The notes under the pieces are model-generated. The model did no database searches. It saw nothing but the letters and a program-made list of their open reading frames with translations, and was not told the DNA's origin. DNA of 64,000 nt from Triatoma infestans (Eukaryota > Arthropoda > Insecta > Hemiptera > Reduviidae): contig JAAEAF010002487.1 of the NCBI GenBank assembly GCA_011037195.1, positions 124,001-188,000 of the forward strand, in the 5' to 3' direction. Shown piece after piece: positions 10,270 to 21,650 of the stretch (position 1 is the stretch's first letter; each line of letters begins with the position of its first letter). The position numbers and the translations under genes are program-made.

Positions 10270-11293
10270 CTAGGCATGATCGTAATAACCAGAGGGACTA
10301 CCTTCTGGGGATGCCAACGGATAGGATGGTTCCTAAGTATTTCTTCGAAAGGAACTTCCATATTGTCATACCGAGCAGAGGCGAATGGGGCTGCGACTCA
10401 CCCCTGTTCGGTAACTCGATCTGGTATACAGATGGATCCAAAACTCCGACTGGGGTCGGAGCTGGGGTCTACGGGGGCAGGCCTAAAGTTAAAATTAAGG
10501 CCAGCCTAGGGAAGTACGCCACGGTCTTTCAGGCTGAAGTCGTGGCGTTACAACTCTGCGCTAGGGAGATTATAAGGCAAAGGATAGTGGGTAGAAGAGT
10601 GGCCATATACTCCGACAGTCAGGCAGCCCTGAAGGCACTTTCCTCACACCAAATAGTCTCAAGACTGGTGTGGGACTGCCTACTTGCCCTCACCGAGGTG
10701 GGTACTCGGAATAAACTGGCACTCGCCTGGGTACCGGGACATGCGGGGTTACTGGGCAATGAGAGGGCGGATGCCCTAGCGAGGGAGGGCTTGCAGGATA
10801 CCTTCATAGGCCCCGAACCCTTCTGCGGCTTGTCCAGGAGCCTCATCCAAACTTCTATCAGTGTCTGCGCTGGTGGGAGCGAACACCAGGACAGAGGCAG
10901 ACAAAGCTCTTCATTAAAAGACATTTGCCTAAATTTACCAAAGACCTACTGAACCAGACCCGACGGGCATTGGTCTACTAACAGGGCATTGTAGGCTGAA
11001 TAGACACGTGCACCACCTACAACTTGCGGATAGTGCAGTATGCCGATTCTGCAAGGTAGAGGAGGAGACCCCGGCGCACATCCTTTGTGAGTGCGCCGGC
11101 CTGGCGAGGATTAGGTTTCTTCAATTGGGGACGGGCAATCCCGAAGCTGAAAGCTTCATGACGGAGCCGCTCTCAGCTTTGCTAGGATTGATTAGGAGGG
11201 CAAAGCTGGGGGCTGTTCTGTAACTTAAGGGGATCCACAATAGACCTCAATTTGTAGGTCGCAGTGGAATGAGGCTCCTTCCCCGCTTCTATT
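10270..11293 (+). pseudogene. Jockey-like LINE copy J1: RNase H, zinc knuckle, 3' UTR
   Basis: 5'-truncated ORF2 end. The RNase H domain spans about 10420-10790 with all acidic motifs present: YTDGSK, FQAEVVAL, IYSDSQAAL, WVPGHAG and NERADALA. A frameshift near 10858 leads to CLRWWERTPG and FIKRHLPKFTKDLL, a second near 10970 to GLLTGHCRLNRH and the knuckle CRFCKVEEETPAHILCEC, stop 11221-11223. The 3' UTR ends about 11293 and contains CACAATAGACCTCAATTTGT followed by AGGTCGCAGTGG, a possible hairpin that SINE-A copies share. Inactive. Confidence 0.88.
11260..11270 (+). other. LINE J1 3' conserved tail motif
   Basis: The J1 3' UTR block ending AGGTCGCAGTGG (about 11230-11275) recurs in J2, J3, the relic at 42062-42125 and two SINE-A copies; GACC and GGTC could pair. 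It is the candidate site recognised by the LINE reverse transcriptase. Confidence 0.5.
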
Positions 11294-11344
11294 CTATACT
11301 TTGTACATATATATTGTTTTTAAGAAGTATATATATATATATAT

Positions 11345-11632
11345 ACATATACTTTTTACTTGGTCTTACTCCTAGTAAGAGGAAGTATTGTAATCGTATC
11401 AAATTTTCGTTATTGAGTTTTCACCGGAAATATCCGTTTTGAGGTCCCCTAAGTCCAAAAAAGTGGTTTTTAGCAAATGGTGTGTGCGTGTGTATGAGAA
11501 TAGCATAGCTCAAAAACGAAAAATCGTAGAAAGTTGAAACTTAATCTTCCGTTTAGGTATCACCATGGGATCTGACAGTAAGTTATCTGTCAAAATTCCT
11601 CAACCGGAAGTACCACTTTATTAGTTTAGTCA
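11345..11632 (+). repeat. PAL1 fragment, left end
   Basis: Begins ACTTTTTACTTGGTCTTACT followed by CCTAGTAAGAGG, the PAL1 terminus also seen at 49650-49682, then GAGTTTTCACCGGAAATATC, TG repeat, CATAGCTCAAAAACGAAAAA and CCGGAAGTACCACTTTA. It is truncated before the 300-bp units by the LINE fragment beginning about 11640. Confidence 0.82.
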
Positions 11633-11639
11633 AAAGCTT

Positions 11640-12000
11640 TATTAGTATTAGTAAAAAGCTGGTCGCAATGGACCAATGTTGTGGTCCATGTCTCAGCTCC
11701 ATAAGTAATTATACCTTGGAAGAGAGTTTTGAAAATTAGGCTTTTCGTTTTTGGAAGTATTACGGGGCTCCACAGAATTGTATTAAGCAGGGCTATAACT
11801 TTCCTTCTTTCCCCTAATCTTGTCTGTATATCACTTCTGTAGGTACCGTTCCGATTGATAATAGACCCTAAATATTTAAACTAATTTACAGTTTTAACCC
11901 CAACCATACAGTTTTAATCACAACTGGCTCTCCTCCTCCGAGTGGCAAGGTGTACCATCTTAATTTTCAATCCCCACGTATTTATATTCCTCTATTAATT
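11640..12000 (-). pseudogene. RTE-like LINE RT C-terminal fragment
   Basis: Minus strand reads GLKIKMVHLATRRRRAS, stops, FKYLGSIINRNGTYRSDIQT, RLGERRKVIALLNTILWSPV, IFKTLFQGIITYGAETWTTT. FKYLGS and YG.E.WT are the landmarks just after the RT palm. Two stops precede FKYLG, so it is dead. Confidence 0.82.
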
Positions 12001-12315
12001 TCTATGAGCAGTATGGCCTTAAGGTTTATATTAAGAGTTATATGCACAATTCAGTCAAATACATAATATTGAGGATTGTAAAAATATATACAAAAATTCT
12101 CTTCGTAGAAACTTGTCAATTAAATTATGAGAATGTTTTCAGAGAAAGTGTGTGCATGGGTTGCACATCTAAAAAATAAACAAAAGTCACTTCTTAAGAT
12201 ATCTTTCGTTAGTTTATTTCTAGCAGCCCAATATACCTGCATTCGAGACGCGATATGTTGATGGTTTTTTTTTTCTTTTGAATGGTCATTATGGCAAGTT
12301 ATAGAGCTAATTGTA

Positions 12316-12520
12316 AAGTAAAGTAAAGTAATGCCTATTTTTTTAGGCGGGCTTAACGTCCAACTACCAAATTAGGTGTCGTGGACGGGGGCGGAAGCAC
12401 CTACTTTACTATTAACATTTTTTAAACAAATATAAAATTTAGCAGTTATTCGCTGGACTTGAACTGGGGTCCTCCCACTTACAAGTCCACGCTCATAACC
12501 ACTACACCAACACCCGCCCC
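12316..12520 (-). mobile_element. SINE-C, complete, with perfect 16-bp target duplication
   Basis: Flanks TATAGAGCTAATTGTA at 12300-12315 and 12521-12536 are identical. On the minus strand the head reads GTTGGTGTAGTGGTTATGAG (A box) and CCCAGTTCAAGTCCAGCG (B box), with a loop CTTGTAA like that of tRNA-Thr(UGU). The body follows, and the 3' end is a (TTTAC)n repeat, seen on the plus strand as GTAAAGTAAAGTAAAG. A young-looking pol III retroposon; no other copy in the window. Confidence 0.87.
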
Positions 12521-12539
12521 TATAGAGCTAATTGTATTA

Positions 12540-14170
12540 TAGGTATTTTGATAATTTTCTTTAACAGATAGTTTGAGGATTGGACTTCGGTAGAGTATAG
12601 GTTGTCTATGAACAACAAAACATGTCCGTAATAATCATGGTGGACAAAAATAAGAAGGCCAGTTCTCTCATGTATTATACGTCTACATTTTTCTCTTTTC
12701 CTTACTAAAAGTTTTCAGAAACTTAGCGAATTTAATCAAAATAAATTTATTATGTACTTAAAAACAGTTTAACTGAAAGATAAGTTATGGTTCCATAGTT
12801 TTGTTGCTCAAAAATCAACTTTAAAATAGGCAAAAATTAATTATTAAAAAAAAGGTAATAAATTATGATTTTATGGGCAACCTTTAAAAAGAAGAATCTG
12901 AAAATTAAAACTTTGTTTTGTAATTAGTATTTTCACTTTCTCTAATTACTTTTTCTTTTTTTTTTTTTTTTTTACGAAATATTTAAAACAATTCTTTTCC
13001 CACCTATGTTTTACTACTGCCTATTAGCCTAAATCATTTTTTTATCCAAACTCTTTTCCAAACCACAATTCTATAAAAGCATTATAGAGTGAAAGCATTA
13101 CATTTTTCACCAAAAAAGTTTTAAGCAATGGAATGTATGTATATATAAGTTATGGGACAGGATTTAATTAGAAAAGTTTAATTAAAGATTTTTTTAAATA
13201 AATTATTCATATTATTTTTTAGATTGGATAGAATTAAGTTTTACATTTTGTGACATTTATATAAATAGATTTTTTAATAAATGAAAAGGACATTTTTAAA
13301 ACTCATTGTACATATAATTAAACCAAAAAAGTTTGTATTAACAATTAAAAAAATTACTAAATGTTTAAATCTTTAAGAGTAAATAATTGGATATTATATT
13401 TCAAATTTTCATTCCAAAGCTCTTTGAATTATAATAATTTGGGCTTAGGATAGATCGCCGGGATTAATAAGAGAACATAGAAAGAGGATGTTCAGATGAG
13501 AAAATGGATTATGATGTAGTGGAAGTACGAAATGAAAAATAATAGTTTTTAAAAATAATTTATTTAATTTTGTTAATATATTAGACTGTGAATTTAACTT
13601 CAAAAAGAGTGTATTTTAGTGTCAGGTACTGTAAATTGGGGTCATTGCTGTAGGGAAACAAAGGCACAAAATTTAATACAATGCGACTTGGCCAACTGCT
13701 TTGTTAGAGAGCATTCCTTCGAACAGGCTGTACTCTACCTTCCAACAAAGAACACAGTCTAAACTCAGCCTTCAATCAACTAAGTCACAATTCTGCTTCC
13801 AAAGCCAGAACACTTCAGAAGGACAGACTTGTGCTAGAAATCAAGGTGGAAACATCGAAACATTACTTCAGGAATCGCTCTCTAAATATCTGTGCCAGTT
13901 TCACAATAAATTAAATAAGTTTATAATACCAAATAACTTGTAGTTATTATTTGGAAGATTATATTTAATTGTTAACAGTGGTGACTTCTTAATTATTCTT
14001 AATACTTCTATCTTTTCCTCAAACATACTTACAAGTCCTTTATTATACAATACCGCTCGTGCTACCACAAATACACATCATCACACCCATCACATTACAA
14101 TGACCACACTTTGAACCTGAACAATACAATGGATTTCATAAAGGACCGTTTCTAAGGGGCTAATAAGAAG
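12540..14170. other. AT-rich, no firm feature
   Basis: Mostly low complexity. The stretch 13690-13940 is less AT-rich and could be the end of a CR1/L2-like LINE (in one frame KVETSKHYFRNRS), but the match is too weak to call. Confidence 0.4.
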
Positions 14171-14177
14171 TGGTAAA

Positions 14178-14432
14178 AGTTTGTTGTGTGGTTGGTACCG
14201 CAGAGCTGGAAAGCATCAGAGATATTTTCCGTTTTAGCCTGCTTCTTTTTGTAGTCATCGTACGGTTCCGGGCGTTCGCCCATCGTCAGAATACTTTTTG
14301 TCAAACAGTGTGATAACATAGATTTACACAAAGCACACAACTGAAGATGATGGGCGAACACCCGAAACCGTTTGATGACCACAAAAAGAAGCAGGCTATC
14401 ACGGATAATATCTTTAAAGGTAAAAGTTTACT
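14178..14432. mobile_element. HHR-3 palindromic element, copy 1
   Basis: Left arm GCCTGCTTCTTTTTGTAGTC with GTTCGCCCATCGTCAG is mirrored by right arm GATGGGCGAACACCC and GATGACCACAAAAAGAAGC. Between are AACAGTGTGATAACATAGAT and related A/T-rich loop sequence. Other copies lie at 36232, 53725 and 61505. A decayed hammerhead-like core lies at 14341-14367: CTGAAGA, a GGG/CCC stem, GAAA, but the following CCGTTT has lost the GTC cleavage triplet. No protein. Confidence 0.8.
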
Positions 14433-14439
14433 TATCATG

Positions 14440-15890
14440 CTACACAAGATTACTCCAAAAAAAACTAAAGCACATTAAGCTTAGTAAAGTTCCAATAACT
14501 ACCAAACAAGTACATAGTGTGGATACGGTGGAGCACTTGCGGTTGAATCAATCGGCTTCATTTGAGAAATTTAAATTTTTTTTTTTTTTTACAATTTCCT
14601 ATGCAAATCCAAGTACGAACCATGAATACTTTGTAGGGATATACGTATTTACTTAGGCACGAATTAATGTCTAAGTAGTCTACATATTATGTCAAAAATG
14701 TTTCTGATCTAGGTAGAAGGAGAAATAGCAATTCTGGTCGCTGAAGAAACATGCATAAAGACTAAATCTAATTTGCAGCAATTGAGGGGAAACATCTTGT
14801 TATAATTTCGGCAATGTGATCTCCTTGCGTAGATTTTTTCCGGTAGGAAGATGTATAACATTTATTGAGAAGCGTGCATGCTTAGGTTCGGAAGTGGGAA
14901 CATAGTCCTAAAACACTCAAACATCTTTTTCCCCTAAGACATACATTCTTCCCGCTATCACAGTATAGATTTCGCAGGATCGGTATCTTTACTTACACGA
15001 TAGACAGCACGGTATTTAAAAAAAAATCTTCAAAATAGCTTTGCACAGATGGCAGATGTGCAAAATAATTTGCTGTCCTTTTTGCTTAAAATAAAATCTT
15101 ATCATTTTTTTTTTCTTTGGCCGCCTTGAAAGTTGATGCATGCAGCAAAAAATGGAGAATAAAAACAATCTAGAAGAACAGAAATATAAATAAAATCACC
15201 GCCTGATTTGTTCCCCATTCTCTTACAAATCACAAAAAAATCTTTCGTGTAAATGAAATCCCGATGACTCTAGATCTATTAACAGATAACAAACATACCT
15301 ACCTGGAATCACCTTTCTAAACTAGAATAACATGGAACAGATCCTCAAAATAATGCCCGACAAGTAGACAGTCACTCCAAATGGTTACTGTTGAAAAAAG
15401 ACTCATATAGAATATTTTTAATGGAAACCAATATTGATATAAGACATTAAACTTGTCCGTAGGAGGAAGTTCCTCTTCAGAGATCTTCGCATTGAGTGTA
15501 TCCCAGGCTTAACAAAAGGAAAAACACTTACGCTGAACCACCTCACGTTCACACAATAAACACAATATAGAGTAGTTGAAGTGTGCAACAACTTGAAATT
15601 ACCACATTACCGCAACACTTCTCATCCTACTTATACATTGCACACTTTACAGAAGATCACATTCTCTGAACCAACACTGACACCTAAGGGAACCATGATA
15701 GTTCCTTGAGACAGCAATGGATTTTGCTTTGAAACGCTTTACACAACAACAACAAACATTAAATTTTGGTTAAATTCCAGCGTTGTCCAGTAGTCAACGT
15801 ATCCAAATAAACCAATCGAAGTCCTTTACAAATTAAGTAATAATCGTGAGTGGCAGGAAATGATGAGCGGATGATGAAGTAAGGTAAATA
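14440..15890. other. No recognised feature
   Basis: Moderately AT-rich DNA without coding matches. An open frame at 14372-14656 begins inside the HHR-3 palindrome and is not a gene. Confidence 0.4.
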
Positions 15891-15894
15891 TATG

Positions 15895-16998
15895 CACTAT
15901 GTATACTGTTGTTCCGCTTTCTGCTAAGTACAGGTTCTTTAACTCTGTTACGCGTTCAGTGTTATGTTATGCCTGTCAGGTGGTGGGGGTTTCCAAGTTT
16001 TGAAGTTATTGAAATGGTTCAAAGATTTTTTATTAAAAAATTATTTGCCCTACCTATCTGTACACCAAATTATATCTTGTATTGCGAGACTTATGTAAGT
16101 TTACTTTTCTCCTATAATTTAAAGTTACACTCCAATTATGTATCCAAAGTACTAAATTTCTCAGATGCCCTTTTTTCTAAAATTTCAGCTCTCCAAATAA
16201 TTAATAAAAATACATCTTGGTTTTCTCAGTGGAATTCCTTAGCTCGAAGTTATAATTGTGCATTAGAAATTTCACTTGAAAATAAGGAACTTTGGCAAGA
16301 TCAGATGAAAAGTCTTCTTTGTATTATAAATTCTAGGCCTTTGGAGGAGTCTGAGAGGCACGCCCAATCTTCAACATGGTTTTTGTCGTACAAAGATTTA
16401 GATCACACTCTTCAGTTTTTCAGGTTTTCAGATTCAAATCATTGTGGGTCTCTCTTTAACCCAACTTCGTTGGTTACTTAAACTAAGGTGTGAGCTGCTC
16501 TATTTAAATTACTGTTTTTTCCTAGAAAGGTATGTGGAACTCTGTCTTCTGTGTGACTCTCGGTCCAAAGAAAACGTCTTTCATTTCATTCCGAAATGTA
16601 CTATTCTTCTAGAACTTAGATTAATTTATGTTGGCTGTAAGAAGTTATCCAGATCACATTTAATATTCCCCCTAAATTCAGCTTCTTGCCAATCACTTCT
16701 TAATTATACGCTGCTTAACGACACGCCTGGCAGTATCGTTATCAACTTGTTCAGTATTTCAATTTCTAAATTTTCTAATTTTCTTATATTTAGTTATTTT
16801 ATCTATTTATTTTTCTACTTTTTTGTTTTTTATTTTCTTTTTTATACTGTTCACTGATCAAAATAAATGATCAAAAATCAATTTCCGGCAGATGGATAAC
16901 TTAATCCATGTCGTATATACCTTTTTCTTTTTTTCTTTTGTATATAAGACTAATTGTATCTCTCTTCCTTTATATAAATAAAGTCTATTATTATTATA
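15895..16998 (+). pseudogene. CR1/L2-like LINE, C-terminal part and 3' UTR
   Basis: After RT, the reading continues WGFPSFEVIEMVQRFFIKK, PICTPNYILYCETY and ELWQDQMKSLL, shifts frame near 16470, then LKLRCELLYLNYCFFLERY and the zinc-knuckle CLLCDSRSKENVFHF with a following C. TPN.....E and C..C.....NEFHF...C are family landmarks. A frameshift near 15975 is also likely. The 3' UTR contains GGCAGATGGATAACTTAATC and ends in (ATT)n (16984-16998). Similar UTRs occur at 22705 and 23015, and a related LINE at 63369. Confidence 0.8.
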
Positions 16999-16999
16999 C

Positions 17000-18240
17000 T
17001 GTTGCATAAAAATTAATATCTGCATATTTTACATAATGAGCGTATGGTAGAGTAACAGCAGAAATTGAAAGACCAACTAGTATGGCAGTTGGTCGAAGTT
17101 AACTTCCTGTAATTGTAGACTGGTGAAGTAGACTGTTAGGTCTGTAAAAACTTTTGATATCTTTAGATTGTTGTATTAAGAATTCTTCTTTAAGGCTATT
17201 GCTTTGAGATTCCTTGCTTGCTGTTTTTGGACTTGTTATTAAGATCCAAGACTGGTTAAAGTAAGTCTCTTCTGGAAACTACCTAGAATCCTTAAGCGGC
17301 AATGCCAGGTTAATGGTTAAATGTAACATATCTTGCTCCGTGCAAAGAAGTGTGACCAGGAGTTTGATTCTCCTTTCCTATACATCTGTGTGAAGATTTT
17401 ACAATCATTGATTAAGATTAAGAAATATGAATCTGGGCCGAAACCAGTCGTGTGGGATACTTTACACAATATCCACCTGCATCTTGTATTCCATTTTAGC
17501 CAGTTTCAGAAACTTGAACGCTGTTTCATGGCCGGAGAAATTGCTGGACAAATCCTTAAATACTGACCATAAGTGATTAATATCCAACCAATCATTAATT
17601 CTGTAATATTTTGTACGCAGTAAGTTCGATTTCTAAAGCAAACATCTTCTTAGCTATATACTATAATCATTTCCCGCTAAGTGGGACTAAACTAATCAAA
17701 CAGCTAAAGGAAGATAACCTGAAGCCATTGTACCTTTAACTTTATAAAATGATTTATTCAATCTACTTTTTCATATTACTTTTGCAATAAAAAGTATTTC
17801 TTATTTACTGTATATTGTAGTATATAGCATCCATTTATATACGAAGTTTATGTTATTTTAATAAAGCATATATGTATCTTATTTTAAGTTATTGTTATGG
17901 ATCTTTATTGCACAAAGGACATTATTTCTACTACATTTTCTTATTACTATACTTCTGGGACATTGTCTCCGGCTTAATTTTTCTTTTCTCTACCCCCAAA
18001 CTCATACTTGTTTGTTTCTCTTTCTCCAGATATAATTTTTCATTTTTTTTTTTTTTTGTTTTCCCTCAAGGCTAAATAAAACTGATCTTTCCAAAGAGGC
18101 CGCTTCAGTCTTTCATTAGAATTCTCTTTCATCATTTACACGGTTATATCTTCTGATGGAAGTCTCTCATACCATAAGAAACTGTATTTAATTTCTACTT
18201 TTACTTTACTCGTTAAAAATTGATACTCATATATATTATT
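17000..18240. other. No recognised feature
   Basis: AT-rich with short open frames only. I see no repeat match within the window. Confidence 0.4.
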
Positions 18241-18835
18241 TTTTTTTTTTACTTTCTCTTACTACTGTGAGAGAAAACATTGCGATCGTGACAAATTTTC
18301 CATATCATCGGTTATACAAGTTTTGAGGTCCCTTGAGTCCCAAAAATTGTGTTTGAAATTCGTCTGTGTCTTAATAATCCAACCTTTCGGTCCATTTGTC
18401 TAAATATCTCGCGTGTGTTCATACGTAAATAAAAAAAAATGGAAAACCGCAAATAGTAAAAACTTGACATTCCATTTAAGTATTCCCCTAAGGGACTCGG
18501 GAATAGTGTTTTGATCAAAATCGGTCTACTGAAAAAATTATCACTTTCACGTTTTTTGAAAACGTTTCTAAGGTAAAATTCATTTTTAGGGAGGGGTTGA
18601 TCGTTAAACTTCCCACTAAAGTGCCATTTCCGTAAATTATACGTTTCTATTGTGACTGTATAATTAAATGTATTACGAAAATTTCGAATCGTGAAGAAAA
18701 TTTGGCTGGCTAAATTGCAAATTTACAGTATGGTTATTTCTTTTCAGTTTTCTGGAATTGTGTGGTCATGATATCAACGAGTTTCTTTGAACTTCTTGTA
18801 CTAACTATACATGTGTGTGTGTGTAGATCTATCAC
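18240..18835 (+). repeat. PAL1 fragment, diverged
   Basis: Starts TTTTTACTTTCTCTTACTAC, then GAGGTCCCTTGAGTCC, AAATCGGTCTACTG and part of a 300-bp unit (GGGAGGGGTTGATC, AGTGCCATTTCCGTAAATTA). It ends where the HHR-2 palindrome begins. Confidence 0.7.
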
Positions 18836-19054
18836 TTTTGTTGAATACGTAGATGAGGTCGCAATGCTGATATTTTATCCTTCCTAGCATGCATATTGAT
18901 TTTCATCCTGACCGAGTTCGGATTTTCATCCATCGTCACAGAAAATTCACCCAGTTCATGTAGAGAGTTCACTTCAACGCAATGGTTCCGTTACACTCAC
19001 ACTTCTTGGTTTGTTGGTTGTATATAATTATATGGGGATTATATAAGGTTATGT

Positions 19055-19092
<38 letters not shown>

Positions 19093-19251
19093 TTAATGAC
19101 AAAATGGAATCATTATAAATTATGATTAGGCATTAGAAACTAGCATGTTTTGAAGATAGTTTATAAGTAAATTTTAATACTGTTGTTAATTATGCTCAGT
19201 GTTTTATCAAGTCATTATTATTAGGAAGGGAGTGTTGATAAGTTAGGGAGT

Positions 19252-19264
19252 ATATTGTGCTAAT
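19252..19264. repeat. Target-site duplication, left copy
   Basis: ATATTGTGCTAAT here equals 19844-19856 exactly, bounding the RTE-like LINE copy between them. Confidence 0.9.
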
Positions 19265-19843
19265 GCGAGGAAATAAAGGAAAGGATTGGAGCAGCCGGAA
19301 AACTGTTTAATAGCCTCAGAACGGGTTTCCTCAACAAAAAAGAAGTGTCAAAAAGCACAAAGAAAGCCGCCTACAAAAGCACCTTTCTTCCAATTCTGTC
19401 GTACTCATGTGAATCATGGACCCTGACAAAGAAGCATGCCTCTCAGATCCAGGCCATGGAAATGAGATATCTGAGGAGAACAGAGGGGAAGTCCAGGAGA
19501 GACAGAATTAGAAATACGACGATCAGGTCTAATTTAGGCGTGAAACCAGCAGCTGAAATAATAGAGCAGCACCAACTGAGATGGTATGGCCACATCAACA
19601 GGATGCACGACAGCAGGCTGGCAAGGATCACTTTTGAAACCAAGGGAGAAGGCAGACGGCCTAGGGGTCGGCCTAGGAAAACTTGGGAGCAGGCAATTAA
19701 GGACTCTTTTGATACGAGGAAGCTCGACTGGGCGAAACGAAAGCAACTGGTACAAGATAGGGCAAACTGGAGAAAGCTCTATAAAACGGCCTCTCACACT
19801 GCAATTAGTGGTACACGAGATGCAGATTAAGAGAAGAGAAGAG
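19265..19843 (+). mobile_element. RTE-like LINE 3' copy, intact frame, 13-bp target duplication
   Basis: A 579-bp 5'-truncated copy. The frame is open from its first bases to TAA 19828-19830, about 187 codons: EEIKERIGAAGKLFNSLRTG, YSCESWTLTKKHASQIQAME, MRYLRRTEGKSRRDRIRN, LRWYGHINRMHDSRLARITF, GRRPRGRPRKTWEQAIKDS and DRANWRKLYKTASHTA. These are the post-RT landmarks of RTE-like ORFs. The 3' UTR is almost absent and ends in a short (GAGAA) repeat, as usual for RTE elements. No stop or frameshift is seen, so it looks young; it cannot act alone because EN and RT are missing. Confidence 0.9.
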
Positions 19844-20660
19844 ATATTGTGCTAATAAGAAAAAATAAAGTTTGAAGAAAGGCAAAATTTATAGACAGTC
19901 AAAAGCTTTTACAATGAATAAATGAATATGAAATACAAGCAGATTAATACAAGAAAATATGTAAATAAATTAATATGTAAGAAGGTTGACAACAAACAGC
20001 AAATTGGAGATGATATTATAATAAATAATAAAGGAAATCAAAAATGTATTCGTTTTTTATTTATCATGCTTATTTTTAAAATGATATTAATTTATGTTTA
20101 AAATTACATTAAGAATATGTTTAGAGAGAGATATAGTGGCATTTTAGGGTATTTTTAATAGGGCACGATAGGAGATTTTAAAAATATATCATGCAAATAA
20201 TCTGTATCATGAAATGTTTCTGTTACACTCACACTTGTTAGTTTTTTGGTTGTACATATGTGGGGAGGTAATAAGGTTATGTTAATATGTGTGTGTTTGT
20301 TTGTTTAATGACAAAATGGAATTATTATAAATTAGATTAGACAATAAATAGCATGTATTGAAATATTCTCCTAAAATAACTTATCCCCCCCCCTCCTAAC
20401 AAAAATGACTTGATAAAACACTGAGCATACTTAAGAAGACTATTTAAAGTTTAATTATGAAATATTCTTCAAAACATGCTATTTATTATACACTATTTTC
20501 TAATGTCTAATCATAATTTATAATAATTCTATTTTGTCATTAAACACACATAATAGAAACATAACCTTATAACCTTCCCACATACGTATATAAAACCAAC
20601 AAGTGTCGAGTGTAACAGAAACATTACGTTAAAGTGAACTCTCTACATGAACTTGGTGAA

Positions 20661-20701
20661 TTTGCTCTGATGATGGATGGAAATCCGAAACCGGTCAGAA
20701 A
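20661..20701 (+). ncRNA. Candidate hammerhead ribozyme, family HHR-2
   Basis: Core CTGATGA (20667-20673), stem II GGAT-GGAA-ATCC after one extra T, then GAAA (20687-20690), ACCGGT-type short stem III and the cleavage triplet GTC (20694-20696). Flanks TTTGCT and AGAAA can form a weak stem I with one mismatch. This is the order of a type I hammerhead with minimal stem III, as known from Penelope-like elements and retrozymes. The extra base before stem II is also seen in the other families here. Cleavage activity is inferred only. Confidence 0.65.
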
Positions 20702-20822
20702 CCAAATAAATATCCATGCTAAGGACGGATAAAATACCACACCTATCACTTTTGTTTGTAACTTTATTTCTGTAGTCACTAGATTTTAACGGTGTTTTGG
20801 GGTGAAACTGGGAGTAAGTCAT
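20671..20822 (+). repeat. 152-bp direct repeat, copy 1
   Basis: Differs from 21651-21802 at only two places (20740 and 20803), exactly 980 bp away. It starts inside the hammerhead core (TGATGGATGG) and ends GGAGTAAGTCAT. Confidence 0.95.
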
Positions 20823-20824
20823 CA

Positions 20825-21270
20825 ATTACATTTTTTATTGCTTTTCTTATATAATTGTAGGGATATTTTCGAAATATTCTTCACTGTAGCTTTCCATTTT
20901 TTTTCCTTATAAAATATAATCAACAAAAAATATTAAATATTCAAGTTTGTGTTTAAATAATATATAGATGGTATTTATAAGTTTATTTTAGGAATAGTGT
21001 TCTTTTTGCAATGTAAACAGAGGAAATTACCTTCTGAAAGGTTATAGGAGTTCGTTTAATAACGTCAATCTCATAAAATAATTTTTTTTTTTTTGGCTCC
21101 CTGCACTTTACAGATCGCCAAATTATTAACTCTTTAATTGAGGAAATTTATATTTAATCAGTTTCATATTTATACTGTTTTTGTTTATTTATTTGTGACT
21201 ATTAATATATATTGTAGGCTTATTCACAGATCTATGTTATGTTTATGAAGTTATAGAGTTCTATGTATGT
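20825..21270. other. AT-rich, no recognised feature
   Basis: Low-complexity AT DNA between the HHR-2 element and a minus-strand LINE end. Confidence 0.45.
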
Positions 21271-21277
21271 CTTGTGG

Positions 21278-21636
21278 TTATTTAAAATAGACTTTCGGAG
21301 GTAGTGTACATCCAGCTTCAACTATGGAGTCCCATAACAATTCTCTTCCATTGGAGTTTCCACAAGCTAAAATGATGTGTTTTGCATCAGGTGGACATGG
21401 GCATTTGGAATCAATCGTGATTCCTATACGACCCAGGTGGTGAAGACTGAAGTTATGGTTGAACCTCAGCCTGCATATTAAGGTATAAAACTTCTTACTT
21501 TCGCTGAATGCATGGAACCATGGCTTAGTGGGAATGTGTGTATAAAACGTTCCTTTAACATTTCTCAATTCTCATATTCGACACTCACTCCTTATAATAT
21601 TGGGCATTTGCATAATTTTTAACATCAGTAACTAAT
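21278..21636 (-). pseudogene. LINE ORF2 C-terminus with zinc knuckle
   Basis: Minus strand reads PTKPWFHAFSESKKFYTLIC, RLRFNHNFSLHHLGRIGI, CPCPPDAKHIILAC and NSNGRELLWDSI before the stop at 21278-21280. PWF, R-LR..H and C.C.....H.....C are the end of Jockey/I-like ORF2 proteins. It continues, after an insertion, from the RNase H fragment at 21816-21935. The last 360 bases are open. Confidence 0.8.
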
Positions 21637-21650
21637 ATTTTATCTGTGGG

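Larger units (their letters stand above)
18850..20823. mobile_element. HHR-2 palindromic element with nested LINE
   Basis: The left arm (about 18866-19250) is the reverse complement of the right arm (about 20380-20745): CTTCCTAGCATGCATATTGA pairs with ATCCATGCTAAGGACGG, CGTTACACTCACACTT with GAGTGTAACAG, CTCAGTGTTTTATCAAGTCA with TGACTTGATAAAACACTGAG. A third, left-oriented arm copy at 20215-20375 makes a tighter palindrome with the right arm. A hammerhead-like motif lies in the right arm at 20661-20701. A LINE is inserted at 19265. A smaller copy is at 59215-59595. Confidence 0.85.

Noticed and set aside
12316..12520. CRISPR or other prokaryotic features in the window
   Set aside because: No spaced direct repeats or prokaryotic signals; all repeats fit eukaryotic mobile elements and microsatellites.
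13701..13943. CR1/L2-like LINE C-terminus
   Set aside because: The suggestive peptide is short and lacks the zinc knuckle.
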